DNA of 64,000 nt from Erpobdella octoculata (Eukaryota > Annelida > Clitellata > Hirudinida > Erpobdellidae), in assembly GCA_963978895.1 (NCBI GenBank), contig OZ022247.1, positions 14,476,312 through 14,540,311 of the forward strand, in the 5' to 3' direction. Made by a program: the position numbers and the translations under genes. The notes under the pieces were generated by a model. The model was not told the DNA's origin and searched no databases. It saw only the letters and a program-made list of their open reading frames with translations. Positions 35,291-47,800 of this stretch are shown one piece after another (position 1 is the stretch's first letter; each line of letters starts with the position of its first letter).

Positions 35291-35518
35291 ATGAACTATC
35301 AGCAATCATATGAACCCAGTCCATTCACAACAAATCAAGTCTACACAGTTGACCTCATGCCTTCTGACTTAAGGCAAGAAGAACTTGTGCTAAGGATTTG
35401 TGAAGTTCTTGAAAAATTAGAAAACGTCTCTTCCGATATTTTTACCAAAGTCAAGGAAAGAATAGGACAGAAGAATAACAGGCTGAAAGGAATAACACAA
35501 AGACTTGATGTTGCTCAG
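35291..35518 (+). CDS. WASHC1: WASHC1 coding exon 1
   Basis: ATG in context CATCACCATGA; encodes residues 1-76 and ends ...LDVAQ with CAG|GTTCTG, phase 0. A TTATAG acceptor-like site just before suggests an upstream 5' UTR exon. Confidence 0.9.
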
Positions 35519-38500
35519 GTTCTGAAATTGAATATTTTACTTATATTAATTTTGTAGACATTACTATCAACACTAATAATTAATTATCTGTTTCTCAATT
35601 TAAGAAACATGATGTGAAAAACAGTTTTGAGACATCAATAGAATAGTAGTATTTTCATTAAGGCTTTGCAAATTCTACTTTTTTAAGAACTAGTAGTTTT
35701 AGTATTTTAGTTTGGTTAAATGTTTTTTTTTAATGTACGTATTCTATTTTACACAGGCAAAAGTGAACAAGATCAAGGGAACTAAAAAGGCCACAAAAGT
35801 TTTTTCCAGTGCTAAATACCCTTCAGCTTTGAGCTCATCAAAGATGATAGGAGATTACAACCCACCAGAGCCAGAACCTCTTTTCAAGAAGGTGGATCAC
35901 AGTAGTGATGCTACGCATAATTATGATATTAATGAGGCTCTTCTTCATCTAGGTAGTGAACAGGTAGTTTTATGCTGTGTTATGTTTTATTGTGTAAATA
36001 TTTAACAATATGAGTAGACATGTTGCTTTAATTCTTGTAAAGTTTTTCTATGATATCTTGTTTGTTTCAATCAGTTGCTTGAGTGGAAACGGCAGTTTTT
36101 CAACATTCCACTGTTGAGCAACAAAACTACAGCAAGATCACATAAAACAAGAAAGCAAGAAAATGTTGAAGAATCATCAAGGGCAATAGAAGAAGAGGGA
36201 TTAGGCAAACCTCCTGATAATCTTAATTCTGTTACATCACTTTTATTGTTCAATACTTCAGACAATCCGTTAGTAATTTTTTCAAATTTAAATAAAATGT
36301 ATTTAATGTTTCTGTTTTGAATTAACTTCCTCATCCTTCTTAACCCGTTTTAGACCATCATACGTTTTACGAACACTTTTCTTGGCGTAGCATAAAATTA
36401 AGCTGTAATTTTTTTTCTATTAAAAGTTTTTTTTTATGTTAAGAAAGCTTCAATACACTGTATAAAATTTTTTGAATAATTTTTTTATTCGTATTAAGTA
36501 GTTTAATCTGGGTTAGAATGTGAGCATTTTTAAGGTTTTCATCATCATCATTTATTTTTGAAACGTCCCTGAGCTCCCGTGATAAGGCCTCTAAAACAAT
36601 GATAAACAACAATGGGCTGAACCCTGATGCACTCCAACCTTAACGCTGAAAGCATCACTCTCCTTCCCATTCACTCTCACCACTGTCGCTGCATCATCAT
36701 ACATAGTTCTTATCACGGAAACTAACCATTCATCCACACCTAGACATCTCAGAACCCACCGCACTATCTCACGAGGTACTCTATTAAATGCCTTTTCAAG
36801 ATCAACAAAGGCCATCCACAGATCTTTGTTCTTGGCAAGATACTTTTCCTGCAGCTGACGAACTATGAAAATAGCATCGGTAGTACCTTTCCCCATCATG
36901 AAACCAAACTGCATACCATTAATTTTTACAATCTTCCTTACTCTTTTTTTCAATCACCCTCTCTAAAACTTTCATTTCATGTTCTAATAGTTTAATGCCC
37001 CTGTATGAGCCACATGCTAATGCATCGCCTTTTCCCTTGTAGACATTCACCATCCAGCTCTTATTCCAGTCTACAGGGGTTTTACCATCCTTCACTACTG
37101 CACACACTTCAGTCATCTACACTATACCAACAGCTCCAGCAGCTTTCAACATGTCTGCCACCACTCCTGAAGGTCCTGCTGCCTTGTTACGTTTCATCTT
37201 ATGGATTGCATTACTAACTTCCAGAGTAGTTAACTTTTTACTAGGTCCACAAACAGGACTTACATGAGTTAGACCATTTGCATCCTAAGTGAACTCTTCA
37301 TTAGAAATTCTATCATAATGTGCTCTCCATACCTCCAACAATCTACTATCCTCAGCCACAACCTTACCTTCATTGTCTTTCACGCAGTTGGACACCACTA
37401 CATCCCAGTTTTTACCCACTAGCTGCTAGGCTACCCTGAACACATTTCCTTTCCTGTCCTCCCTATCCAGATCTTTGCAAAAAGTCTTTCGGACAGCGTT
37501 CTTAGCATTAAAGATAGCTTTCTTGGCCATGCGTTTGGACTGGTTGTAGCTCTCCTTGGTTGCTAGATTTTTCCCAGGTTGCTGGCACTTCAACAAGTTA
37601 AAAAGCCGACGTTTCTCTTTTACCAGGGCTGCAACCTTTTCATTCCACCACCATGTCTCCTTAATGCCTACTAATACCTTTTGTAACCCCACACACGGCT
37701 ACTGCTTCCTCAAGCAAACACTGCTTCAAATCATTCCAGACTTTCTCTTCAAATCCATCAATTCCAGTTCCCACATGTCCATTAAAATCACCACAGTTCA
37801 ACAAATTCTCATCAACATTTATATCAGACACAGCCTTAACCATCATAGCAAGAAATTCCTCTTTCTCCTCCATCGGCCGACCTACTTGCAGAGCATATAT
37901 AGACAACAAGTTCAGCACCGACTTACCCACAATTACACGAAGCAATAACAATCTCTCACTCACACGCTTGACCTCCAACACTTTCTCAACCCATCTATCT
38001 GCTACCAGCATTCCCACACCATGAATTCCCTTTTCAGAACCCATCCAGAAAAACTTATAATCACCAAGTTTTCTGGCACCTTCACCTTTCCAGCCAGTCT
38101 CCTGAAGACAACAAAAATCTAAACATCGTCTTGCTGCCATATCAGCAACCTCACCATCTCTTTCCCTCATTGTACCAACATTCACAGAACCAATTCTCAA
38201 ACAAACACTTGAACCCTCTAAATTCTTCTTCAAGCCCATAGCTAACTTTTCACTTCCGTCTAGGCCCAGAAAAGGAAGCGCGGACCTTGTTTGACGTCCG
38301 GGCCGGCATGAAATTCTTTGTTTTGTTACCCATATGGAATTTGAAGCAAAGTTTTACTTAGATGCCCTTCCTGCGAACCTCCCTTTAGTCACCTTTTACG
38401 TTCCCGCTAGCGCTTGCTCTCCCGTTCCCAGTCGCTTTCCCGTTACTGGTCGCGTTCCCGCTTGCTTTCACGTTCATGTTCACGCTCGCGCTCATTTTCT

Positions 38501-38767
38501 CTTTTCCCTTCTTTCTGAACTTCTTTTAGCTCTTCAAAACGTAAAATAGATTTGCTAAAACTGGCTAAAAGTTGCTTGAAGCCTTCAAACATTGTTACGT
38601 AAACTAAATTTGAATTTTGTTACACAATTACCTTTGATGGTCGTACATAGGCACTTTTGGCCTTGAAAGGTTTTTTGGCCCCCCTGAGCCAGGGGATCGG
38701 AGTAGGGAGTCCAAACCTTCTCATCTTTCTTCCCATGTATGAGAACTACCTCCTTGCCAAATTTCAT

Positions 38768-38811
<44 letters not shown>

Positions 38812-41800
38812 ACAATATCACCAAATCGTATACCGGGCTCAATAGAATGGTTTTGCAGTTTTATTGGAAAATAATAAATGAAGCTTAGTTAAGGCTATTT
38901 ATACCTTCAAATCTATTAATAATGTCCATAATAGTTATTCCAAGTCCTTTAACGTCTATCAATGGGAAACTTATCCTAAAATCAGCGATTTTACATTATT
39001 ACCCCCTTCTTAATTCTGTTCGTCCCGAACAGCTTAGTCGCTTTTGAGAAATGCGACTCGGCCACGAACACCAAAATACCTTGATCTTTACTCGTGGCTT
39101 TGACCGCGATTCGCAAACAACATGGTCAAGTCCCTTGACCGTTTGATGCAGTTTATTCCAGTCCTTCTTTGGCTCATCAACAGAGTCTTTCTTTGGCTCA
39201 TCGTCGCCATATCTGCACGGTTCATCACAGCCTTTTTTTGCATGCCTCGTCCTGAACATCTTTGCACGGTTTATCGGAAGTGTCTGCTTTTTCTTCTTCC
39301 TTCACATCTTTTAGATCTTTCTCATAAAACTCTTCAAAAGGTTTTTTGAAAACACCTTCCATAAATCCATTAAATCCCTTCATCAGACTGTTATTTGATT
39401 TTACAATGACTCTTAGTCTATCTGATCTAGAATCCTCTGTGGATTCATCTGATTTAGAACCCTCGGTACCGTTCTCTGTTCTTGGCTCATCTTTTTCAGA
39501 GTTTTTGCTTGCTGCATTGCTATTGTTGTTTTGGAGAAGTTCATCGCCGTCATGTTTGTTTTCTTCCAAGTTACAATCGAACGTTTTCTTTTCTCATTCC
39601 AACTCGGCTCTTTCGTCGGTGTCAACTTTCGTATCGTCCAGCGGATCTTTCTTCAAATTATCGCCATCGTCTCTCAAATCAGTGTCTTCTTTTTTTGTCA
39701 AGTTAACTTTGACGTATTTCTCCATTGGAGTTTCGTCCGTTTCTAAATCCTCGGTTGCTCCATTCGAGTCAGATTCGTCACTAAAATCTGACCCTGAATA
39801 TTCGGTGCCGTCGTCTGTTATGGAGGCTTCCGTTTCAGAACCGTCGCTGTATGGGTGAAAGCCATAGTTGTTATTGCTATTATTATAATCATCATCGTCA
39901 CTTTCATCCTCATCGTTTTGCATTTTGTTTTCAACATTCTTTTCATCTTCTTTAGTTTTGTTGTTGATGTCCAAACCGACTGTATCATTGTCACCATCTT
40001 TGCCAGACTCGTCATCACCATCTTTGCATGGTTCATCTTGAACATCTCTGCAAGGTTCATTATCATGACCGTTTTTGACAGGCTCATCATCACGACTTCT
40101 TTGACAGGCTCATCATCATGACCATCTTTGCATGGTTCATCTTGAACATCTTTTTTGTTTCCGCAATTGTTTGTGTCACCATTGAGGAGTTCAAGAAATT
40201 TCTTCATTTCTCTGCATTCTTCCGCCATTTTGTTCAGAGCCTTCATTAATTCATTTCCTGTTTCAAACTCATACTCTTCTGGGTCAAAACCATTGTCCTC
40301 CAATGACGTCCGGAGGCTATCCACGAGCTCAGACTTTCTTCCTTTATCACTGAGCTCTCGTTTCCTAAGTTCCTGTCTCAACTCGAGTATCAAGAGCTCA
40401 TCCAATGCTTTCAAAACCATTCTTGTATCCAACTTCTGATCACCAATGTTACGATATCACCAAATCTTATACCGGGCTCACTAGAATGGTTTTGCAGTTT
40501 TATTGGAAAATAATAAATGAAGCTTAGTTAAGGCTATTTATACCTTCAAATCTATTAATAATGTCCATAATAGTTATTCGAAGTCCTTTAACGTCTATCA
40601 ATGGGAAACTTATCCTAAAATCAGTGATTTTACATTAATATATATATATATATATAGATATATATTGTTATATCTATGGTACTGGTTTTGCTTTTCCCAT
40701 CTATTGATACCCCAAGTATTATTATTATTATTATTATTATTACTATTATTATTATTATTAGAAGGTATAAAATCAGACTTATCAAAGCTTCATTTATTAT
40801 TCATCCAATAAATATTATAACACTGGTGATCAGAAGTGATATTAAAAGACTGGTTTTGAAATCATTGGATGAGCTTTGGGCGAGTGAATTGAAAGACGAG
40901 CTGGAGAAACGTGGCCTGAGCGATACAGGTAAAAAGGACGAACTTAGGGAACGCCTCCTGGCCGCGTTAGTGAGTGAAGGCTATGGGCCTGAGGACAATG
41001 AATATTTGTTCGATATTGACGAGGAAGCTGTAGTTAACCGGAGAAAATTGAAAAGAAAACTGCTGGAGCAAGAAAGACAACAAGCGAGAGAAAACATGGC
41101 AGCACAGGGGAAGACAGGAGAAGGAATGATTCTCGGCAGTCAGGATGGCCACGAAAACAAAGTAGCAGCAGCCGGTCCGACGTTTTTGTCAGAAGACAAC
41201 AACAGAGAAGATAAAAATGGGGGTGTTTCTGGCAGTGGTTTGCCTGAGTGCAGACTGGACTGTTGAGAGTTTGGTCACAGGGACGGCTGAGACAGTGGTG
41301 GACACAGGTCTGGACCAGCGGGTTGCTGGCAAGGAAAATGATGTGGGTTGCTGCGGCGAAACCCAATTTGAACTGGAGTCCACCAGCTGTGTCTCAGAGC
41401 ATGTGACAGATGACGGCCGTACAGACTGCACAGGTCAGGTGGGTCATGATGAGGGCAGTGGAAAGAGAAGTGGTCCAGTTTTGTGGCGAGGCGCCGCTAG
41501 AGTTGATCCTGTGGCTGAGTGTAGCCAGACTCTGACAGATTTTGAGGAGGTCGTCAGAGAGGTCTTGAAAGATTGCTTGAGTGAGAAGGCCGCTGCCCTG
41601 GATGTTGCGGAACAACATGAAATTGCTTCTATGGATGCTAGTGCCTCAGCTCAGATGAGTTTGTTTTGGTGGTGGCTCGCGGGCAGGGCTCGAAATGTAC
41701 CAGAACGGACCGGAACGCGCTCCGGTTCGTGAAATTTTTTTTCAATCGCTCCGTTTTGTCAAATTTTCTAGGAAAGCTACGGAACGCCGTTCCGGTTCAT

Positions 41801-44800
41801 CCTTTAAATAAAAAATAAATTCAAAATATAAAGTTATTATGTTTTAATTTTGCAACTTTGGTTTTAATTCTGGCTTAATTATGATTTTAATAAATCGACT
41901 AATGTAATGCATACAACAATCTGCTGGAAAATGTAAAGATATTAGATTTGAAAAACTGGCAAACAGATTCTCTTGGTGAAGTTGACATTAATTACGGGGT
42001 CAATAGCGTTCGTCAACTTTGTGAACAATTTCATTTGGATGAAACTAATATTATAAGAGGTTTCAGATACTACAACTTAAATAAAGAAAATGGTGAATAC
42101 GAGGTACCTGAAGATTTGCAGCCTTTTTACAAACTATACCAGTTTCTACCAGTGAATGTGAACGAAATTTCAGTTCCATGAATGAGATTGTTTCACCACT
42201 TCGAACCTCTTTAAACACTGAAACTATGCGGCATTGTTGTTTATTAATAGCGTTGGGCCACCGCTGTCACAATTTAACGCACAAATTTATGTAAAATCTT
42301 GGCTGAGCAAGGGATGTCATTCGGCTGATGACACTAACAGTCGTAAAAGCGAAAAAAATAAGACGAAACTTACAAGTTATTGTGGGATTTACTGGATTAA
42401 TTAATTTGAATTAGTTAATAAAAATACATTTATGACATTTATATATAAGCAATTTAAATGATTGATTTTGATTCTATTACATATATATGTATACGACATT
42501 CATTTACAGTTATTAACAGGCTTGCGGAGCCGCCATTTTTTTCCACGGCTCGGCTCCGGCTCCCAAAAATTTGACCGCTCCGGCTCGGCTCCCTATAAAG
42601 GGGGTGTCACACGAGACAAACTTGCGCAAATTTTTCACTGAAACATTTTTAACTGTTTATACTTACACTTTATTAGTTTATCTACTCTACATATATGACA
42701 ATTGTTAAATATTAAAACCGACCATTTTGTTTTTAGTCGATTTTAAATGTATACGAAAGGGTACGTTTTGTCTTTTGGCGCAGCAAAAATTTAATTTTAA
42801 ATGCTTGATAAAATTATTCAGAGTTAAAATATTTTTACTATAAAGTTAACAAAATAATATGCAATTAAAAAATTGTTATTATTTTATAAGAATATAAACA
42901 CTCATCAAACGAAAGCAAATCTTGAAGCGCATCTCGAGTGTGTATTTGGAACATAATTGTATTAATTTTTAATGCAGTTTTAAAAATTTTGAATAAAATA
43001 AAAAAAAGTCAAAAAATAACAATGTAACCAATAACAGAATTTGGCAGGTAAACAAACTAAAACGAAACGAAAACAATTCATTAAAGATTTCTTGTGGCGA
43101 TGTGCGCGCGCGCTATCATTTGATTGAAGGCTGTTGCTGCTATTGTGACGTTTGTAAAATATTAAAACATTTCAAATTTGAGGGAGATAAACAATCAAAT
43201 AATTTTAGAATTTCAAAGCTTTTCATCTTGAAAAAAATTCTGCTCATATAAAAAAATTTTGAGAGCCGGAGCCGCCAGATATTTTTGGCTCTGGCTCCGG
43301 CTCCCACAAAAATTAGCGGCTCCGGCTCGGCTCCGCAAGCCTGGTTATTAATATTATGATGTTTTTTTATTGTTGTGTTGTGATGTTCTATTTATGTAAT
43401 TGAAATTATATGCTTTTGACAAAAAATTAAAATTTCCAAACTTATTTCAATTATTTTTTTAAAATTAATTTTTTAATTACATAATATCGACCTTCCAAAA
43501 TTCAATTTATATTCTCAAATGAGTTGAATTAACTTAAATTCAAGCAATAACGGCGTAATGATGTAATAAATATGAAAGTGGATCATTTTGAATTTCCAAA
43601 AAAGATGAAATAAAAAAATAATATAAAACGGCATATTAATTTATTGATGCATATAAAATTTCCCCTGCTAATTTTCTTTTTTAATCGGCGTTCCGGTTCG
43701 TGAAATTTTCCATTTCGAGCACTGCTCGCGGTAGTGGAGCTAGAGTTTAGGACGGTCGAACAGTTTTGCATCGACGACATCCTTGTGTCTGGGGGCTGGA
43801 GGAGCGGTGGAAGGTCGAAAACTGACCGTGTCGTGCAGTTGCGGCTTTGGTCGTGTGGAGCTGTCGCTAACCTAATGGGGGCCCGCTGTGACCAACAGTC
43901 ATATATGAAGAACGATTTGGCATGGTATTCAAGTCCACAAAACCGTATCGGAAGATCACACAGGCTTCAGCGAGACTGGAAGAAACTGCGTCAAATGGTC
44001 AAAAGACTTGACCATGTCGTTTGCGAATTGCGGTCAAGGCCACGAGTGAAGATCAAGGTATTTTGTGTTCGTGGCCGAGTCGCATTTCTCAAAAGCGACT
44101 ATGCTGTTCGGGACGAACAGGATTAAGAAGGGGGTAGTGTTATATCTATGGTACTGGTTTCGCTTTTCCCATCTATTGATGCCCCAACAAGTATTACTAT
44201 TATTATTATTATTATATTAGAAGTTATAAAATTAGACTTATCAAAGCTTCATTTATTATTCATCCAATAAACTACAAAACCATTCTATTGAGCCCGATAT
44301 ACGATTCGACGATATTATAACAATATATATAGATTATCTTTTATGGTCATACATAAGCACTTTTGGCCTTGAATGGGATTTTTGGCCCCCTGAGCCAGGG
44401 GATGGGAGTAGGGAGTCCAAACCTTCTTAACTTTCTCTTCCTGTATGAGAACTACATCCTTGCCAAATTTCATCAAGATCGCTCCAGCGGTTCAGATTTC
44501 TATTAAGGACAAACTCACACACAAACATTCATTTATATATATATAGAATATGATAATTTTGATCTAAATTGGAGTATAATTGTTATAGTTGTTTACAAGT
44601 ATTTTTTATTTATTGTTCAGTTTATTTATTTTATATCAGCTACATGAAACCAGCCACAGCTGATCCTCTTTCAGCTCAAAAAAGCAGACGAGCACAGAAT
44701 GAGGATTTAACTGACTCAGATAGACTTGGGCTGGCAGAAGCTCCAACATCAATTAGGCAAGGTCATGAAATGTATAAAAGGGGACAAGTTGAATCATTTT

Positions 44801-47800
44801 CTTACAATCCCAGTATGGGAGATGTACCAACTATTAGCGTACCTGATTTTCTACCAGATCTTCTAGGTGAGTGACCCAAATTTTTTCAAATTATCTTGTC
44901 AAATATAGTCGTAACTCATTTTATCACCACATGACATGGCAAAACATATTTTTTATACTAAAGCCTAATACAGTGGGGCTGTTTACCTTGGATTTTCAAG
45001 TGCATTTTTTGATAAAAGCACAAACTTTTCCACAGATTTAGTCCTACCTATTATGAACAAATTTGGATATTGGGCCAAAGCGTAACTGCCCCCTGGCGAC
45101 CATTTTCCAAAATGGCCGCCACGCCACGTGATCCGATACGCGGCATGATCCTAGAATCTCTATATCTTCTGAACCGCTCGTTCGGTTTAAACGATTGAAA
45201 TGTCCCTGAGTTCTTCTTCATATGGGCTATATTTTGAGTTTTAATTGGATGTTTTAATTTAAATGGAGCGTCCCCTAGCGGACGAAATAGCATTACAGCA
45301 CTACTAAAATATAGAATATCGGGAATATCTTTTTAATTGTATGGGATACAACAAAATTTACAATGAAACACTAATAGGAAATTGGGGATAACCTTACAGA
45401 ATTTATATTTTGTTTTGATCACAGGCAGACAAAATGGCAATACAATTTCAGTTTATAACAAATCAGTAATAACTAGGGATGTCACGGGTAGTACTTTTTG
45501 GAGGGTTCGGGTTTGTGAAACTAGAGTTTTCGGGTTCGGGTTTGTAAAACTCGAGTTTTTGGGTTCGGGTTTGTGAAACTCAGGTTTTCGGGTTCGGGTT
45601 TGTAGTTTTCCAAAAACCGGGTTCGGGTACTGGCTTATGATTTCAAATTCCTGGATTGATTTTAAATTTACCTAGTGTATATACATATACAAACGAGAGC
45701 GATCAATTCATCCATTAGACATTACACGTATTGAATAAACTCTAACAAGTTATTTTTTTAGCTTTCCAAATAATGTAATTTCTTTGGCCGAAGGAGGCTT
45801 AATTATTTTAGTTCGTTCGTGGCTCGGTCCGGCCAGATAATCAGGCGGATTAGTGGTCTAGCTTACACACTCACCAATAAAATGACCTATTTGTGTTATT
45901 TGTTACGCAAAGGTGATAATACAAAACTTGCAGGGCTTGCAATTAGTATAATACGTTACCTCTTAAATTATTGTAATTTATTAATTTTTTTCGCGGCTCG
46001 GTCCGGTCGGGTAATCAGGCGGATTAGTGTCCTAGCTTACACATGTGCCAATAAAATAACTGTGGCGCATAGATCATTTATAGACTTTGCCAGTTAAAGT
46101 TTAGGATTATGCAAGATTATCTTTATAACAAAGGGTCTTTGTTATATCAGAAAAACTTTGAGTATATGAATGAATAAATATAAGGTTATATAACTGAAGT
46201 AAAAAGTTTAGAGTCGTGGCTATCCGCGATTTCTTCGACCGAAGGAGGCTTAATTATTTTAGTTCGTTCGCGGCTCGGTCCGGCCTGATTATAATCAAAC
46301 GGATTAGTGGTTTTGTTTACACAATCACTAATAAAATGACGTATTTGTGTTATTTGTTACGCAAAGGTGATAATACAAAACTGCTACGCTCGCGATTAGT
46401 ATAATATGTTACGTCAACAAAACTTGTAATTTATTAATCTCTAAGACACAGCTTTTATAAAGATTTATTTGTTCACAACTCCGAGTTCGGGTATTAGGCT
46501 TATAAATTTTCGGGTTCGGGTATCAAGTTTTCACATTTTCGGGTTCGAGTTTGGGTATCAAGTTTTCTCATTTTCGGGTTCGGGTATCAAGTTTTCACAT
46601 TTTCGGGTTCGGGTACCAAATTTTCACACTTTCGGGTTCGAGTTCGGGTTCGAGTATCAGAAAAAGACCGGGTAGTACCGAACTCGGGTTCAGGTACCCG
46701 TGACATCCATAGTAATAACTTTAAAACGGTACGAGATACAACAAAACTTACTTTCATCAAAAAATGCACAATAGGTTAGCTTACCTGCCCCACTAATATT
46801 ATTTGTTACTTTGTAAAGTCCTCAAACTTTTTTTTTCAATAAATATCTAGATAATAAAAAGCAGCTGTATAGCATATTAAAAATACTTGTCCTGCTTAGA
46901 TGCTATAATTTTCTATCTGCTTCATAATTATTCTTTGATGATCCTTATGTGTTGTGTAATTTGAGTTTCACTTTAAGAAGCACAGCATGAAATACCATGT
47001 GGATTGCTCCAGAATGTATTTGAATGTTAATCTCATGGCTATAACTTTTTACAGGGATAGCCGACGACCTACATTATACTGCTGATCTGGGGCCTTCCAT
47101 TGCTCCATCGCTCACTGATGGTCTTCGTCAACTTGAACTTCCAGCAGTTCACTCCTGGTCTTCATTTCCTTCAACCACTCCTTCCGTTCATCCAATATCT
47201 GATGATAACACCTACAGTCAGAGTCCATCACTTGCAAACCTACCCCCTCCTCCACCACCACCACCCATGTCAAATGTACACCCAGCACCTTCAGCACCAA
47301 TACCATCATCTGCTGGGCCTTCTCTGCCACCACCACCACCACCTCCACCACCCATGTCAGCACCTCCTCTGCCACCAGCTCAGGAAGCCAACATGAAGAT
47401 CCCTGCAAAGTAATGTTTTGAACTTTTAGACCATTTTTCTGAGTGCTTTTAATTTTTTTATTCATTTACAGAGCTCCTGGATTGCCAGTTTCTGACAGTC
47501 GAGCCAGTCTCATGGAGGCCATTAGAGGGGCAGGTGGTGCAGGCAAAGCCAGGCTAAAAAATGCCAAAGAACGTCGCCTCCAAGAGAGCAAAAGAGTTAA
47601 AGAAAGCCAAAACTCCGGTGATGGTTCTTTCTCAACAAAAACATCTGGTGGTTCTGGTGATCTTATGGGGGATTTAGCTGCTAAGCTGTTGTTGCGACGC
47701 AAAGGCCTTATGGGATCACAGAAGGAGAGCAAATCAAAAGACACCATGGATGTATTGATGGAGAGAGTTCCTGTAATTCCTCGCAAGGTGGAAGATGACG

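Larger units (their letters stand above)
41684..43724. mobile_element. hAT element in element D
   Basis: Ends CAGGGCTCGAAATG and, in reverse complement, CAGTGCTCGAAATG; flanking 8-base sequences CTCGCGGG/CTCGCGGT (41676-41683 and 43725-43732, 7 of 8). Subterminal GGAACGCGCTCCGGTTCGTG blocks recur at the other end. It contains a transposase remnant (41945-42370) and another hAT MITE. Confidence 0.85.
40664..44322 (+). mobile_element. LTR element D: third SAP-ORF element, split by a hAT
   Basis: LTRs at 40664-40822 (159 bases) and 44138-44322 (185 bases) start TGTTATATCTATGG and end ATAACA; the 5' copy lacks an internal part present in the 3' copy. Primer-binding-like CTGGTGATCAGAAGTG follows the 5' LTR, and AAGAAGGGGG precedes the 3' LTR. 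(TA)-rich DNA flanks both ends, with ATAT as a possible 4-base duplication. The LTR type differs from A and C upstream but shares their 3' part, so D is a sister subfamily. A hAT element occupies 41684-43724. Confidence 0.75.
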